64,000 nt of DNA from Alteromonas sp. LOR (GCF_000753865.1 NZ_JQFW01000022.1:31510-95509); one strand, 5' to 3'; positions 48,191 to 57,756 are shown, counted from the stretch's first letter. Made by a program: numbers and translations. The notes: generated by a model from the sequence alone, not told the origin.

Positions 48191-48676
48191 CTACCGCAAT
48201 TTTGTTGCACAGCACTGTTTAAACTTTTTATTGCTGCCACAAAGACATGGCAAATTCCGACCGTATTTTATTTTTCCACAGTCATCGTGAAGCGTGCCAT
48301 CGTGATAACGCCATTGGTTATCCTCAATAAGGAAATTTGATGTTTCATGCAGCTGAAATAGGCTTTTGTTTTCGTAATAGAATGCCGTAAATTCAACAAT
48401 ATCAGATGTTGTTTCTTGAGCGGAGTGGGGCGTTACCTGAAGAGCAAACCACAAGGTGCCATCAGCACTTTGTTTAAGGTTTTCTAAGGTCAAGCCTTCT
48501 TGTTTTTCACGAGTGTAGGTATTCAGTACGTAATCGTACTGTTTTGTCGCATACGCTGAAAATCGAGAACGCATAAGTTGCTCTGCACTTTTCGGCGATT
48601 CGGTACCATTTAAAAAGGGCGCACAACAACGTTCAAAAGAAGCGGAAGAACAACAATAGCAACGCATAACACTCAT
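48191..48676 (-). CDS. ychJ: YchJ family SEC-C metal-binding protein
   Basis: 161-residue protein with two SEC-C-type cysteine motifs, CYCCSSASFERCC at the N-terminus and CLCGSNKKFKQCC at the C-terminus, flanking a NTF2-like domain (LMRSRFSAYATKQYDYVLNTY). The N-terminal motif has CYCC where E. coli has CPCG, so zinc binding at that end may be modified. Molecular role unknown. A start at the internal Met4 is possible. Convergent with the DUF4870 gene. Confidence 0.9.
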   Translation of the reverse strand: MSVMRCYCCSSASFERCCAPFLNGTESPKSAEQLMRSRFSAYATKQYDYVLNTYTREKQEGLTLENLKQSADGTLWFALQVTPHSAQETTSDIVEFTAFYYENKSLFQLHETSNFLIEDNQWRYHDGTLHDDCGKIKYGRNLPCLCGSNKKFKQCCATKLR

Positions 48677-48787
48677 CTACACTTAGGGTTTCATGACGGG
48701 GTAGTGTATCGCATTACCAGAGTGAATTGCGAAAAACACTGCGAGAGTGCATATTGAAAGCGTAGCCAAATAAGACTGCTATATTGC

Positions 48788-48857
48788 CTGTTTCCTCTCT
48801 ATTTTCTCTCCATTTTTTTTACTTCTTCTGTGTTTCTTCTCTATTTCTTCTGTGTTT
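48788..48857. repeat. Polypyrimidine tract with a direct repeat
   Basis: About 70 bases almost all C and T on the plus strand, with the word TTCTTCTGTGTTTC occurring twice 19 bases apart. It immediately follows the SulA-like gene stop on the minus strand. It could form triplex-like structure or act as a purine-rich transcript end; unproven. Confidence 0.7.
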
Positions 48858-49282
48858 CACCAGGGGCCAATCGCAACATTTTTGCTCTGCTGAGTATTGT
48901 CTACTTTTACGTTAACTAAACTCACAGAGTAAAGTTCACAGAGCTTGCGGATCATGTCGCTGTCTGTGGGTTGTAAATCTAAATCTATATTTTCAACATA
49001 CAGCGTTTTACATTGGCCGCCAGTGATGAGCTTACTTATCCACTCTGGTACTTTCTCTTTCTCAGGCTTTTGAATGCGAATAGCATTTACAACGTCTTTT
49101 GAAAACGCTACTGAGTCAGAGAGAAGATAACTCCACCCCTTGTCGTTTCTTTCTTCAAAGCTTCCTTTTCCTTCACCGGGGTAACCTTCAATGGGTAATG
49201 GAAGCTGAACTACATTTTCAACCGCGGTATTAGATACTGCGTTGCGAAGTGCATTGAATCGACAAACTGGTGAATTACTCAT
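48857..49282 (-). CDS. sulA: SulA-like SOS cell-division inhibitor (predicted)
   Basis: 141-residue protein. Recognisable SulA features are in order: VENVVQLPLP (compare QLLLLPLL), WSYLLSDSVAFSKDVVNAIRI (compare [21 protein letters not shown]) near residues 50-70, WISKLITGGQCKTLYVE near 81-97 (compare ALRTGNYSVVIGW), and a closing helix-strand of the RecA-like fold. Overall identity is too low for certainty by eye. SulA binds FtsZ and halts division during DNA damage. Two LexA boxes directly upstream strongly support an SOS role. No lexA gene is adjacent, unlike Pseudomonas-type lexA-sulA operons. Alternative: another SOS-induced RecA-fold protein. Confidence 0.7.
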   Translation of the reverse strand: MSNSPVCRFNALRNAVSNTAVENVVQLPLPIEGYPGEGKGSFEERNDKGWSYLLSDSVAFSKDVVNAIRIQKPEKEKVPEWISKLITGGQCKTLYVENIDLDLQPTDSDMIRKLCELYSVSLVNVKVDNTQQSKNVAIGPW

Positions 49283-49314
49283 AGGACATACCTTATTTTT
49301 ATAAAACCATTTAA

Positions 49315-49330
49315 CTGTTTAAGTGTACAG
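49315..49330. promoter_or_regulatory. LexA box 1 (perfect core)
   Basis: CTGTTTAAGTGTACAG fits CTGT-N8-ACAG exactly. It lies 33-48 bases upstream of the SulA-like start and beside a TATAAA -10-like box (minus strand, 49298-49303), so LexA would block the promoter. Confidence 0.8.
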
Positions 49331-49349
49331 TGTGTATGTATATACAGTA
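49330..49349. promoter_or_regulatory. LexA box 2 (near-perfect)
   Basis: On the minus strand TACTGTATATACATACACAC has CTGT-N8-ACAC, one base from the core CTGT-N8-ACAG, with the AT-rich centre of the consensus. It shares its last base with box 1, giving adjacent tandem sites. Confidence 0.65.
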
Positions 49350-49476
49350 GTTGTGATGAATCCCTTTTGCAAGCAGTAGATTGTGTTTTTTTCGAACAAC
49401 TGCGAGAAATCTATCTAAGTGCTTTTAAATAAAAGGAATTTTTATTACGCCGCAAAATTTGAATCTGGTACTGTTT

Positions 49477-49554
49477 GCAGGTGCAGGTGCAGGTGCAGGT
49501 GCAGGTATTAGTACAGGTGTTAGTACAAGTTTCAGTACAGGCGTCAGTACAAGT
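49477..49554 (+). repeat. Hexamer and 12-mer repeat array in a small open frame
   Basis: Five GCAGGT units (49477-49506) are followed by four 12-base units of the type (A/G)TTAGTACA(G/A)GT (49507-49554). They stay in one frame from an unusual ATT at 49444 or a TTG at 49459 to a stop at 49606, which would encode an Ala-Gly then Ser-Thr-Gly-Val repeat peptide. AGGA lies before the ATT. A hairpin AAGAAATA / TATTTCTT follows at 49569. Coding is doubtful. The remainder of 49283-49768 shows no gene. Confidence 0.6.
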
Positions 49555-49663
49555 AAAAAACTAGAGATAAGAAATACCCGATATTTCTTGTGTGTACTTT
49601 TAAAGTAACCACGGGCTTTTTAGAAATTGGGCTGCACGTTTATTGATAACCTCACATACATTT

Positions 49664-49749
49664 GGCAGTGAGGTTAAGGCAAAGTGCTCGGGCAGTGAGT
49701 TTGAGGCAGTGAGTTTAAGGCAAAGTGATAAGGCAGTGAGGACAAAGCA
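49664..49749. repeat. Imperfect GGCAGTGAG / AAGGCAAAGTG repeats upstream of yqaA
   Basis: GGCAGTGAG-type words occur at about 49664, 49691, 49705 and 49732, alternating with TTAAGGCAAAGTG. They form an irregular array directly before the yqaA Shine-Dalgarno region. Confidence 0.7.
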
Positions 49750-49768
49750 ATTATAAAAAGAGAGCATA

Positions 49769-50200
49769 ATGAACTTCTTTGTTAATCTTGGTTATGCGGG
49801 CATGTTTGTCAGTGCATTTTTGGCTGCCACAATATTGCCCTTCAGTTCAGAAATAGTTATTACAGCACTGTATAGCAATGGACTCTCTGGTTGGGGTTTA
49901 TTGTTAGTGGCGTCCAGTGGAAATATTCTAGGTGCTCTGGTGAACTACGCACTGGGTTTTAAATACGGCAGGGTGGTCGCTACAAAGCTTTTAAGAATAG
50001 GCGAAAAAGCGTTTCTCCGCGCTTCTCACTTTTTTACCCGTTGGGGAAAGTGGAGCCTGCTTTTGTGTTGGGTGCCAATTATTGGCGACCCAATCACGCT
50101 AGTAGCAGGAGTGCTTCGCAGTAATTTTTGGTTTTTCCTTTGTGTTGTTACTATGGCGAAAACCGCTCGCTATTCACTGCTACTATTCATACTGTCATAA
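49769..50200 (+). CDS. yqaA: YqaA family membrane protein (DedA-like)
   Basis: 143-residue inner-membrane protein of the SNARE-associated/DedA superfamily, YqaA type. It has hydrophobic helices at the N-terminus, SGNILGALVNYALG near residue 50, then the conserved charged turn, WVPIIGDPITLVAGVLR near residue 110 and a C-terminal helix. DedA relatives move lipids or affect proton motive force; the role of YqaA is not established. AGAGAGCATA precedes the ATG. Confidence 0.85.
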   Translation: MNFFVNLGYAGMFVSAFLAATILPFSSEIVITALYSNGLSGWGLLLVASSGNILGALVNYALGFKYGRVVATKLLRIGEKAFLRASHFFTRWGKWSLLLCWVPIIGDPITLVAGVLRSNFWFFLCVVTMAKTARYSLLLFILS

Positions 50201-50245
50201 ATCGTTCAATGCGCTATTGAAGAATCATACGCTGAAAGTAAATAA

Positions 50246-50926
50246 TTAAGGGTATTGAGGGCTACTTGCTTTAGCCGCTGATTTTTTTGCCTGATTACGA
50301 CTTCTTTTCTTTCTATATGTCATTAGCCACTGTTTTGCTCTTGGTGCTAAGAGGATGATTCCCGCTAACCAATACCAAATGGGCTCTTGCCAAAAGGTTT
50401 TTTGTGACCAGCTAAAGTGCAAAAGAGTCAGTGGTAATATGAGGTAAATTGCATTGTGCAGCTGCTGCCAACGCTTCCCCATTTTTCTTTGTATTACCTT
50501 AAAAGAAGTCGCAGTAAGAGCTAATAGTAGCAATAACGCCACCATGCCAACCACAATGTAAGGGCGACTAACGAGTTCACTTAGCACTAGCGCCATATCA
50601 AGTTGAAGCTCAAACAAAACGTAGGTACTCAAATGAGCCAATGCGTAGACGAACACATACACACCAAGCATTCTTCTGAACTGAATGGGAGCTGGGCTAC
50701 GCATTTGCTTAGCCATTGGACTGAGCAATAGGGTAATGAATAAAAGATGAATTGCCCAGATGCCGGTCTCGTTTAAGAGTGTATCCACTGGGTCCGGCCC
50801 TAGCGTGTCGGTAATTCCAGCGTAGAACAGCCACACTAAGTAACCGAGAGCGACTACGTGAATGACTGATTTAATTGAACGTCTGAGCCATGGAGACAGG
50901 CGCAGGGGAGCTTTCCTAGGTGCCAT
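50246..50926 (-). CDS. msrQ: Methionine-sulfoxide reductase heme-binding subunit MsrQ
   Basis: 226-residue inner-membrane heme protein (YedZ) that feeds quinone electrons to MsrP. Six membrane helices are visible, with histidines in VIHVVALGYLVW, AIHLLFITLLLSPM, ALAHLSTYVLFE and QQLHNAIYLILPLTLLHF that are typical heme ligands. It starts 1 base after the msrP stop, so the pair is co-transcribed. The tail is basic and hydrophilic. Confidence 0.95.
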   Translation of the reverse strand: MAPRKAPLRLSPWLRRSIKSVIHVVALGYLVWLFYAGITDTLGPDPVDTLLNETGIWAIHLLFITLLLSPMAKQMRSPAPIQFRRMLGVYVFVYALAHLSTYVLFELQLDMALVLSELVSRPYIVVGMVALLLLLALTATSFKVIQRKMGKRWQQLHNAIYLILPLTLLHFSWSQKTFWQEPIWYWLAGIILLAPRAKQWLMTYRKKRSRNQAKKSAAKASSPQYP

Positions 50927-50927
50927 A

Positions 50928-51935
50928 TTAGTAAAACTTTGCCAAGTTCATATCCGAATAAAGAGGAGCCACTTCTGAATACCCATTGAACAGCTGCGTT
51001 TCTATTCGGTTTCGAGATAAAAGACCACCAGAGGTAATTCGACGTTCGCTGGCCTGACTCCAACGAGGATGAGAGACCTTAGGATTCACGTTGGCATAAA
51101 AACCGTATTCATTTGAGGCAAGTCGATTCCACGTCGTTGGGGGTTGTTTATCTGTCAAACGGATACGCACCACAGACTTGATACTTTTAAACCCATACTT
51201 CCAAGGTACAACCAACCGAATGGGGGCTCCGTTTTGTGGGGGCAGGGTTTTCCCGTATAATCCAACCGACATCAGCGTTAATGGATGCATAGCCTCATCT
51301 AAGCGTAAGCCCTCAACATAGGGGTACTCAATACCTCCACCCAAAAATCGATTACTTTGCCCTGGCATTTGTTCTGGTTCATACAGGGTCTCAAATGCCA
51401 CGTACTTTGCTGACATTAATGGATCGGCTTGTTTGATAAGTGCTGCTAATTCAAACCCTATCCAAGGCACCACCATCGACCACGCTTCAACACAGCGCAA
51501 ACGATAAATGCGCTCTTGCAGTGGAAAGCGCTTTGTCAGTGAGTCATGGTCGAGAACTAATGGCTTTTTAACTAAACCATCTATTTTCAATGTCCATGGG
51601 TCGGTTTTAAATTCACTGGCGTTTTCTGCTGGCGCATCTTTTGATGTGCCAAACTCATAAAAATTATTGTACGACGTGACTTTCTTTTCTGGGGTTCGAG
51701 TCTCATTAATTTGATACTGACTAGGTTTGGTAAAATCCAGCGGCTTACTTTGAAAGGTTGCTTTCTCTTTCTCGTCTTCCCAAAACCAATCAGCCGCACT
51801 TGCAGATTGTGCAAGTAGCGTTGACGCGCCGACAAACCCAAGAGACTTAAGCAATGATCTCCGGTTCATATAAACACTTTCATCGGTAACATGATTGTCG
51901 GTTAGCCTTACTGAAGGCTTAAAAGGTTTAGACAT
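50928..51935 (-). CDS. msrP: Periplasmic methionine-sulfoxide reductase MsrP
   Basis: Molybdopterin enzyme that repairs oxidised methionine in periplasmic proteins. 335 residues: a twin-arginine signal [15 protein letters not shown], the sulfite-oxidase-like fold with the molybdenum-ligand Cys in [17 protein letters not shown], and the substrate pocket region [18 protein letters not shown]. The ~22-residue stretch before MNRRS is longer than in E. coli; a start nearer Met23 is possible but the upstream Met is retained here. Together with MsrQ it protects against hypochlorite stress, as in E. coli. Confidence 0.96.
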   Translation of the reverse strand: MSKPFKPSVRLTDNHVTDESVYMNRRSLLKSLGFVGASTLLAQSASAADWFWEDEKEKATFQSKPLDFTKPSQYQINETRTPEKKVTSYNNFYEFGTSKDAPAENASEFKTDPWTLKIDGLVKKPLVLDHDSLTKRFPLQERIYRLRCVEAWSMVVPWIGFELAALIKQADPLMSAKYVAFETLYEPEQMPGQSNRFLGGGIEYPYVEGLRLDEAMHPLTLMSVGLYGKTLPPQNGAPIRLVVPWKYGFKSIKSVVRIRLTDKQPPTTWNRLASNEYGFYANVNPKVSHPRWSQASERRITSGGLLSRNRIETQLFNGYSEVAPLYSDMNLAKFY

Positions 51936-52327
51936 ACTTACACCATAATTATTGAGCGCGCTTAGATATTAAAAACTGAAAAGCAGCTAACGTCGACTGC
52001 GCGCGGAGGCACCAAGGTTACATTACTTACGTGAAGACAAGGCTTTAGGATTGCACCTGTATTAAATGCCTTGTATTACAAGCCTAGTTTTACACGCGTT
52101 TTATTACATGAAATTACACACGCGAATTTTATAAAAAGTCACTACAGATTTAACACGTATAAAATAAGACCCATTTAATAAGAATAAAATTTCATGAATT
52201 AAAAAGAACACGCCCTAAATAAACCCACAATGCTTTTTTATGCATAGTAATCAATAGCTTTAGCTTGTTCTGAAAATGAAAAGCGCGTAACTTGAATGAT
52301 TTACATATTTAAATAACAAGTATAAAA
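51936..52327. other. AT-rich region between msrP and the RDD gene
   Basis: 392 bases holding the promoters of msrP (leftward) and the RDD gene (rightward). The word ACACGCG occurs twice near 52093 and 52126. No RNA gene or recognisable operator seen. Confidence 0.45.
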
Positions 52328-53386
52328 ATGAAAGCCAACGAAATAGAGCAATTAGCGCTGTCTGGCTCAGAAACCAGAAATGTTATAACCCCGTATGCCT
52401 TTAAAGTTGACCAGGCGCTATTAGGCATTCCTTTGGCTCCACCTATTAAACGCGCAATGGCAATGATCATTGATGTCATTCTAATATTTATGGCTGCAAA
52501 GCTTAGCGCAACGTTAATTGCCTTTGTCGCTGCTATGGCTTTTTATAAAGGCACAGCACAACAATACCTTCCTAAAATGTCGTCGTTTTGGCGCAGAGCC
52601 CTTAAGCTTTTTGCAGCAGGCTTTTTATTTGTAAGCTCGCTAACGGTACTCTCGTTAGCCATAGACTTCTTTGAAGACGACAGCACTCTGCAAGGAATAC
52701 AAATAAACAAAGCAGAACAAAAAGATGAGTTAAGTGAGCATGATAAATCAATAATTCGCACATATTTAGCGCAAACAGACGATGATAAAAATTGCGATGA
52801 TATTTGCCAAAGTGCTGCTAGCGCTAATTTAGTTGCTCAATTGCCTGAACTTGCTGAAATTGAAGACACTGGAAATAGTCAAGCTGCTCGAGCGCTATTG
52901 CACTTAATGGTTATAGCTGATGATGAACCTATGGCAGCAGATGATGTTGAAAATGTAGATTCAGCGCCAGAGAGTATTACGGGCCAAGATAGAAACGAAA
53001 ATACAAACGAAAACAATACAACACCTGTAACCAGTATCTTGCAGTGGGGCAAAGGTATTATACAAGACCTAGGTTTAGGTTTTGGTTGGGCTGCTGTTTA
53101 CTTTACCTTGTTCTCGTTACTTTGGCGCGGGCAAACTCCAGGTAAAAAAGTGTGTAATATTCGCGTGGTTTCACTAAGCGGTGAGCCACTGGGCATGCTT
53201 GATTGCTTTGGCCGCTACGGCGGTTACGGAGCAGGTTTTGCGACAGGGTTATTAGGCTTTTTACAGGTTTACTGGGATCCAAACAGACAGGCTATTCAGG
53301 ATAAAATATCAGCCACCGTGGTTATTCAGGGGAGTGTGAACCAAGTTGTGAATGCAACAACTGTTGCGGATGCGGTTAACGATTAG
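52328..53386 (+). CDS. RDD family membrane protein with a long inserted loop
   Basis: 352-residue membrane protein. RDD-type features are APPIKRAMAMIIDVILIF near residue 35-53 and WRGQTPGKKVCNIRVVSLSG followed by GRYGGYGAGFATG near 265-310. Four hydrophobic segments are present (about 42-72, 93-116, 245-262, 295-312). Between the second and third there is a soluble, acidic stretch of about 130 residues (EDDSTLQG to TPVTSI) with one CDDICQS cysteine pair, which is unusual for RDD proteins. Function unknown; solute transport is proposed for some members. Transcribed alone, convergent with dgt. Confidence 0.8.
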   Translation: MKANEIEQLALSGSETRNVITPYAFKVDQALLGIPLAPPIKRAMAMIIDVILIFMAAKLSATLIAFVAAMAFYKGTAQQYLPKMSSFWRRALKLFAAGFLFVSSLTVLSLAIDFFEDDSTLQGIQINKAEQKDELSEHDKSIIRTYLAQTDDDKNCDDICQSAASANLVAQLPELAEIEDTGNSQAARALLHLMVIADDEPMAADDVENVDSAPESITGQDRNENTNENNTTPVTSILQWGKGIIQDLGLGFGWAAVYFTLFSLLWRGQTPGKKVCNIRVVSLSGEPLGMLDCFGRYGGYGAGFATGLLGFLQVYWDPNRQAIQDKISATVVIQGSVNQVVNATTVADAVND

Positions 53387-53427
53387 CTTTGACAACTTAA
53401 CCTAATAATCTTGTTCTACACCTAGCG

Positions 53428-54771
53428 CTAGATATGGAAGCTGTCTTGAATACCGCCTTGTTTAGGGGAAAATATACTGCTGTAAAGGCGAGATGCAAAT
53501 TCGTCGGTCATACCTGATATATAGTCGGCGATCACACGCATTCCGTTTCCCGCTTCCTCTGCTTTACGCCAGCGCTCTTGTGTGTTCTCTGGCAGCAAGC
53601 GGGCAGGATCTGAGGCAAAGGCTTCAAAGAGCTCCATCACCACCAATTGCCCTTTATATTCTAACAGCTGAACATCAGGCCGACGTATTACCTTTCTAAA
53701 CACAAATCGCTTAAATAGCGCCAATGCTTCGCCAAAGCCTTGGGGCATGGTGGCATTAAAAGCTAATAGCGGATGAGAAAAGCCGTCTACCTTTTGAATT
53801 TCGATAGCAGTGATAAAGCTGTTTACCAGCGCGCCAATAGCATTTTTACGCTCGTGGTGGGCGTGACTAAACAATTTTGCGGTCAGCGATTCGATATTAT
53901 CTGAAAGCCATGGAATAGACAGAGCTTTTAATGGGTTCGTCACATCTTCTATGAAATGCGTTTTTTGCACCATATCCATGACAATGGCATCTTCTAAATC
54001 GTGGATGCCGTAGGCAATATCATCGGCCAGCTCCATAATAGAACAATCAAATGACTTGAAGCAGGTTTTACTGTGAGCGCTTGTTCTGCCAGTAAATCGC
54101 ATAAACAACTGTTTATCGTCATTGTTTAGCGGAGCAAGTAGCCAATCGAACAAGGGCTTATCACATTGGAATAACCCTTTAGGCGGGTGCCAATCATCGG
54201 CTTTAACTTGGCGCAATGATTGGGGCCGAGCGCCAGCAGCCTCTTTAGTATGCAGTGTATTTATGAAGTTGGGATATTTGACTAACCCTAAAATACTGCG
54301 TCGGCATAAATTCATGCCATGGTCGGCCGTGTACGGCTCCAACTGAGTAACAATACGAAACGTTTGCCCGTTACCCTCGAAACCACCGTGCTCATGCATC
54401 ATATAGTTGAGCGCAATTTCTCCACCATGACCAAAAGGAGGGTGGCCAATGTCATGAGCTAAACAGATGGTTTCAATTAAGGTTGGGTCGAGCACTAAGT
54501 CTTTGGCTATATCGGGAAATTTGTTCCAAAGCTGCGCGGTGATCCCCGTACCTATTTGAGCGGCCTCTAGCGAGTGCGTTAGTCGAGTTCGGTAAAAATC
54601 ACTTAAACCAACGCCCAATACTTGTGTTTTTGCTTGAAGCCGTCGAAAAGCGGCGCTGTGGAGTACTCTTGCTTTATCTCTTTGGTAAGGATTTCTGTGA
54701 TCGCCGTCTCTCGATTCGCTGCGAGGAAGGCGACGCTCGTGTAAATCTAATTCCCATTGAGATATCGTCAC
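53428..54771 (-). CDS. dgt: dGTPase-like HD-domain triphosphohydrolase
   Basis: 447-residue HD-superfamily hydrolase that probably splits dGTP to deoxyguanosine and triphosphate. The H...HD...D metal site is visible: [30 protein letters not shown] and [20 protein letters not shown]. The length and N-terminus ([25 protein letters not shown]) fit dGTPase-like proteins of the longer group, some of which deplete dNTPs as phage defence. It is 19 bases upstream of nothing in its own direction beyond the RDD gene; yfbR lies just before it on the same strand, so both may be co-transcribed. Confidence 0.88.
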   Translation of the reverse strand: MTISQWELDLHERRLPRSESRDGDHRNPYQRDKARVLHSAAFRRLQAKTQVLGVGLSDFYRTRLTHSLEAAQIGTGITAQLWNKFPDIAKDLVLDPTLIETICLAHDIGHPPFGHGGEIALNYMMHEHGGFEGNGQTFRIVTQLEPYTADHGMNLCRRSILGLVKYPNFINTLHTKEAAGARPQSLRQVKADDWHPPKGLFQCDKPLFDWLLAPLNNDDKQLFMRFTGRTSAHSKTCFKSFDCSIMELADDIAYGIHDLEDAIVMDMVQKTHFIEDVTNPLKALSIPWLSDNIESLTAKLFSHAHHERKNAIGALVNSFITAIEIQKVDGFSHPLLAFNATMPQGFGEALALFKRFVFRKVIRRPDVQLLEYKGQLVVMELFEAFASDPARLLPENTQERWRKAEEAGNGMRVIADYISGMTDEFASRLYSSIFSPKQGGIQDSFHI

Positions 54772-54790
54772 AGTAACTCCTTTTTGAATG

Positions 54791-55390
54791 TTACATTTCG
54801 TCTTGGGTTATTTCATCAAGACTCAACGAAAAGCTCGGTACATATTGAGTGAGAAAATAATCCACTTCTTCAGAGTGATACTCTTTCAATATCTTATCCA
54901 AGCGTTTCTTTGCTAGCGTGAACTCGCGATTTCCAGCGGCAATTTCTTCTAACGTTTTTAGATAAGCACACAGCACATCCGCTGCTTTCACAATGAAAGC
55001 ATCTTCTGGGTTATGGTTTTGTGAATCTATCAGCGCGGCATAGTCATCGCGAAAGGATTCAGGCGCCATTTCAATGAGCTTATTTTCCGCTATCTTTTCT
55101 ATCTTTTTATATTCTTCTTTTATCGCCGGGTTGAAGTACTTAACCGGCGTGGGAAGGTCACCAGTCAACACCTCAGATACGTCATGAAACATGGCCATTG
55201 TGGCTATACGCTCTGGATTAACGGTGCCACCGAAAAATTTATTTTTGATAAGCGCAAGGGCATGAGCAACCATTGCCACCTGTAAGCTGTGTTCCTGCAC
55301 ATTTTCGGTACGCACATTGTGCATCAGTGGCCAGCGATTAATTAACTTAAGCCGAGATAAGTGAGCGAAGAAATGACTTCTATCTGACAT
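54791..55390 (-). CDS. yfbR: 5'-deoxynucleotidase YfbR
   Basis: Hydrolyses deoxyribonucleoside 5'-monophosphates (dAMP, dTMP and others). The start at 55390 gives [20 protein letters not shown], the E. coli-like N-terminus, and has GGAG before it. 199 residues, equal to the E. coli protein. HD motif residues: [35 protein letters not shown] and [17 protein letters not shown]. It follows alaA by one base (55392), the same neighbour as in E. coli. Confidence 0.96.
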   Translation of the reverse strand: MSDRSHFFAHLSRLKLINRWPLMHNVRTENVQEHSLQVAMVAHALALIKNKFFGGTVNPERIATMAMFHDVSEVLTGDLPTPVKYFNPAIKEEYKKIEKIAENKLIEMAPESFRDDYAALIDSQNHNPEDAFIVKAADVLCAYLKTLEEIAAGNREFTLAKKRLDKILKEYHSEEVDYFLTQYVPSFSLSLDEITQDEM

Positions 55391-55391
55391 A

Positions 55392-56612
55392 TTAAGCTCC
55401 CTGCTTATAGGTTCTAAAGAAATTTCCAATTCTATGCAGGGCAGGCACTAAAACGTCACTGTGAGGTAAAAATACCAAGCGGAAGTAAATGCCACTATTA
55501 AGGTTGAATGCTTTGCCATGTACCAGCAGAATTTTTTCCGAGCTAAGCAAGTCTAAAATCATTTGCTCATCGTTGTGAATGTTGAATTTTTTCTCGTCCA
55601 CTCGGGCAAAGCAGTACATAGCGCCTTTAGGTTTAACGCAGTGTATGCCATCGATGCCGTTTAGCATGTCAGTAGTCACATCTCGCTGAATACGCAGCCT
55701 TCCGTTTTCGTTTACCAAGTCGTCAATACTTTGGTATCCGCCAAGTGCAGTTTGAATAGCGCTTTGACAAGGTACGTTTGCGCACATTCTCATTGAAGAG
55801 AGAATGTTGAGCCCTTCAATATAATCTGAGGCTAGTCGCTTATTACCACTAACCAATAGCCAGCCAGCACGAAATCCGGCAACACGGTAGTTCTTACTTA
55901 AACCACTAAAAGTAACAAAAAACACGTCATCGGCTAGCGATGCAATGCTGGTGTGTTTCGCATCGTCATAAAGAATTTTATCGTAAATTTCATCACTGAA
56001 TACAACAAGTCCATGTTGCCGCGCTAATTCAACAATGTCTTGAAGTAGCGCTTCATCATACACAGCCCCCGTGGGGTTATTCGGGTTAATCAGAACAATT
56101 GCACGGGTTTTGCTGGTGATCTTGCTTTTAATATCATCAAGGTCAGGAAACCAATCGGCCTGTTCATCGCAATGATAATGAACCGGAGAGCCTGACGATA
56201 GACTTACCGCTGCTGTCCACAGTGGATAGTCAGGGCTTGGAATAAGCACTTCGTCACCATGATTAAGCAGTGCTTGCATCGCCATCATGATGAGTTCGCT
56301 GACCCCGTTACCAATATAAACATCGTCAACGCGAATATCTTTGATATTTCGCTGTTGATAGTACTGCATAACTGCTACACGCGCCGCGTAAATTCCCGTT
56401 GAGTCTGAATACCCTTGGGAAGTCGGCAGATTATGAATAACGTCTTTCACTATGTCGTCGGGGGCTTCAAAGCCAAACGGGGCAGGGTTACCGATATTCA
56501 ATTTCAATATGCGATGACCTTCGTCTTCCATCTTTTTAGCTTGTGCTGCTATTGGGCCTCGAATGTCATAACAAACGTTATCTAATTTATGTGAGCGAGA
56601 TACAGTTTTCAT
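55392..56612 (-). CDS. alaA: Glutamate-pyruvate aminotransferase AlaA
   Basis: PLP-dependent transaminase making alanine from pyruvate and glutamate. 406 residues with the N-terminal [20 protein letters not shown], the PNPDYPLW-like [12 protein letters not shown], the NNPTGAVY motif, the PLP lysine in [17 protein letters not shown] and the C-terminal [10 protein letters not shown]. It is followed by yfbR with almost no gap, as in E. coli, so the pair is an operon. The start is the conserved [13 protein letters not shown]. Confidence 0.95.
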   Translation of the reverse strand: MKTVSRSHKLDNVCYDIRGPIAAQAKKMEDEGHRILKLNIGNPAPFGFEAPDDIVKDVIHNLPTSQGYSDSTGIYAARVAVMQYYQQRNIKDIRVDDVYIGNGVSELIMMAMQALLNHGDEVLIPSPDYPLWTAAVSLSSGSPVHYHCDEQADWFPDLDDIKSKITSKTRAIVLINPNNPTGAVYDEALLQDIVELARQHGLVVFSDEIYDKILYDDAKHTSIASLADDVFFVTFSGLSKNYRVAGFRAGWLLVSGNKRLASDYIEGLNILSSMRMCANVPCQSAIQTALGGYQSIDDLVNENGRLRIQRDVTTDMLNGIDGIHCVKPKGAMYCFARVDEKKFNIHNDEQMILDLLSSEKILLVHGKAFNLNSGIYFRLVFLPHSDVLVPALHRIGNFFRTYKQGA

Positions 56613-56893
56613 GGTCTATCTGGTTGATTTACATGCCTTGAGATTATCGCAATCCACAGTGAGATGCGACGGCAATTTAGATGAATTCAGCGAATGACGA
56701 CACTTTTTATCCCTCATTGCACAAATTGCGAACAATAATGGTGATGGCTATCCTTTTGACTATCCATTTGTCTATAAAGTTATAAAATTTATGTTAATAA
56801 CTTGTGAACTTATTCATATAAGCCTATCGTAAGAATAAGGTGTTTATAAAAACACCAAGAAAAAGCAAGTTTACCATCAGAGGTGATTTTAAT

Positions 56894-57688
56894 ATGTCGC
56901 ACCATTTTAAAGAAACTCCAGAAAATGCGATTACTCAAAGTGGCATTGCGCGTGTCATTCCCTGTAAAGAATTAGATGTTGGCGACCCCATAAAATGGTT
57001 GTCATTGGCGTTGCGAGACGCCATGCGAGCGCCAGGATTAACAGTTTTCTATGGTGTACTGTTCGCCGTTATTCCATGGTTCATTATGTATTTAGTTGAA
57101 ATGACGGGTTGGCACTTGGTTATTCTGCCTGCCATCGTATGCTTTATGTTGATAGGCCCGTTTTTAGCCGCAGGTCTTTACGATGTAAGCTGGGAAATGG
57201 AAAAAGGTCACAAACCTACGTTAAGACATTCATTGCGAGCAATGCGAAGAAATGCATTTAATGAGTGGGGTTTTGCGCTACTCATCATGGTCATGATGAT
57301 TTTTTGGCTACGTGTAGCGTCGCTAATCCATGCCCTTTATCCTCCTTATATCGATAACAATCTTGAGAGTTTACTACCGTTTCTAATGTTGGGCACCTTA
57401 GTGGGGGCGGCATTTACCATGATCATGCTGTTTATTACTGCATTCACTCAACCAATACTCATGGAGCGCAAAGTCGATCTTGCTACCGCTGTGCTAACGA
57501 GTGTCAACGCGGTGTGGTTAAATAAAGTTCCCATGTTGATTTGGGCGGCAATAATTTTCTCGGCCGTTGCCATAGGATTTGTCACTGGGTTTGTCGGTTT
57601 TATCATTCTAATGCCGCTTATTGGATATGGGTCTTGGCATGCTTATATCGACGCGATAGAAACGAAAGTCGAAAGAAAATACGAGTAA
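56894..57688 (+). CDS. DUF2189 integral membrane protein
   Basis: 264-residue protein with six hydrophobic helices (about residues 43-65, 70-95, 120-145, 165-190, 215-240, 235-258). The start at 56894 is supported by AGAGGTG eight bases before it; the frame runs 18 codons further back from a GTG. The RVIPCKELDVGDPIKWLSLALRDAMRAPG and GPFLAAGLYDVSWEMEKG motifs are the DUF2189 signature. Function unknown. It is transcribed alone and ends at a strong terminator. Confidence 0.85.
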   Translation: MSHHFKETPENAITQSGIARVIPCKELDVGDPIKWLSLALRDAMRAPGLTVFYGVLFAVIPWFIMYLVEMTGWHLVILPAIVCFMLIGPFLAAGLYDVSWEMEKGHKPTLRHSLRAMRRNAFNEWGFALLIMVMMIFWLRVASLIHALYPPYIDNNLESLLPFLMLGTLVGAAFTMIMLFITAFTQPILMERKVDLATAVLTSVNAVWLNKVPMLIWAAIIFSAVAIGFVTGFVGFIILMPLIGYGSWHAYIDAIETKVERKYE

Positions 57689-57710
57689 AATGTAGTTTTA
57701 TTACAAAATA

Positions 57711-57756
57711 AAATGGCATTTCAGTGTGAAAAATAATCTGAAATGCCATTTTTTTT
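57711..57756 (+). terminator. Terminator after the DUF2189 gene
   Basis: Perfect 14-bp stem AAATGGCATTTCAG / CTGAAATGCCATTT with a 13-base loop and eight T. Confidence 0.95.

Noticed and set aside
49477..49749. Possible CRISPR or integron array
   Set aside because: Simple tandem repeats without spacers, integrase or attachment-site features.
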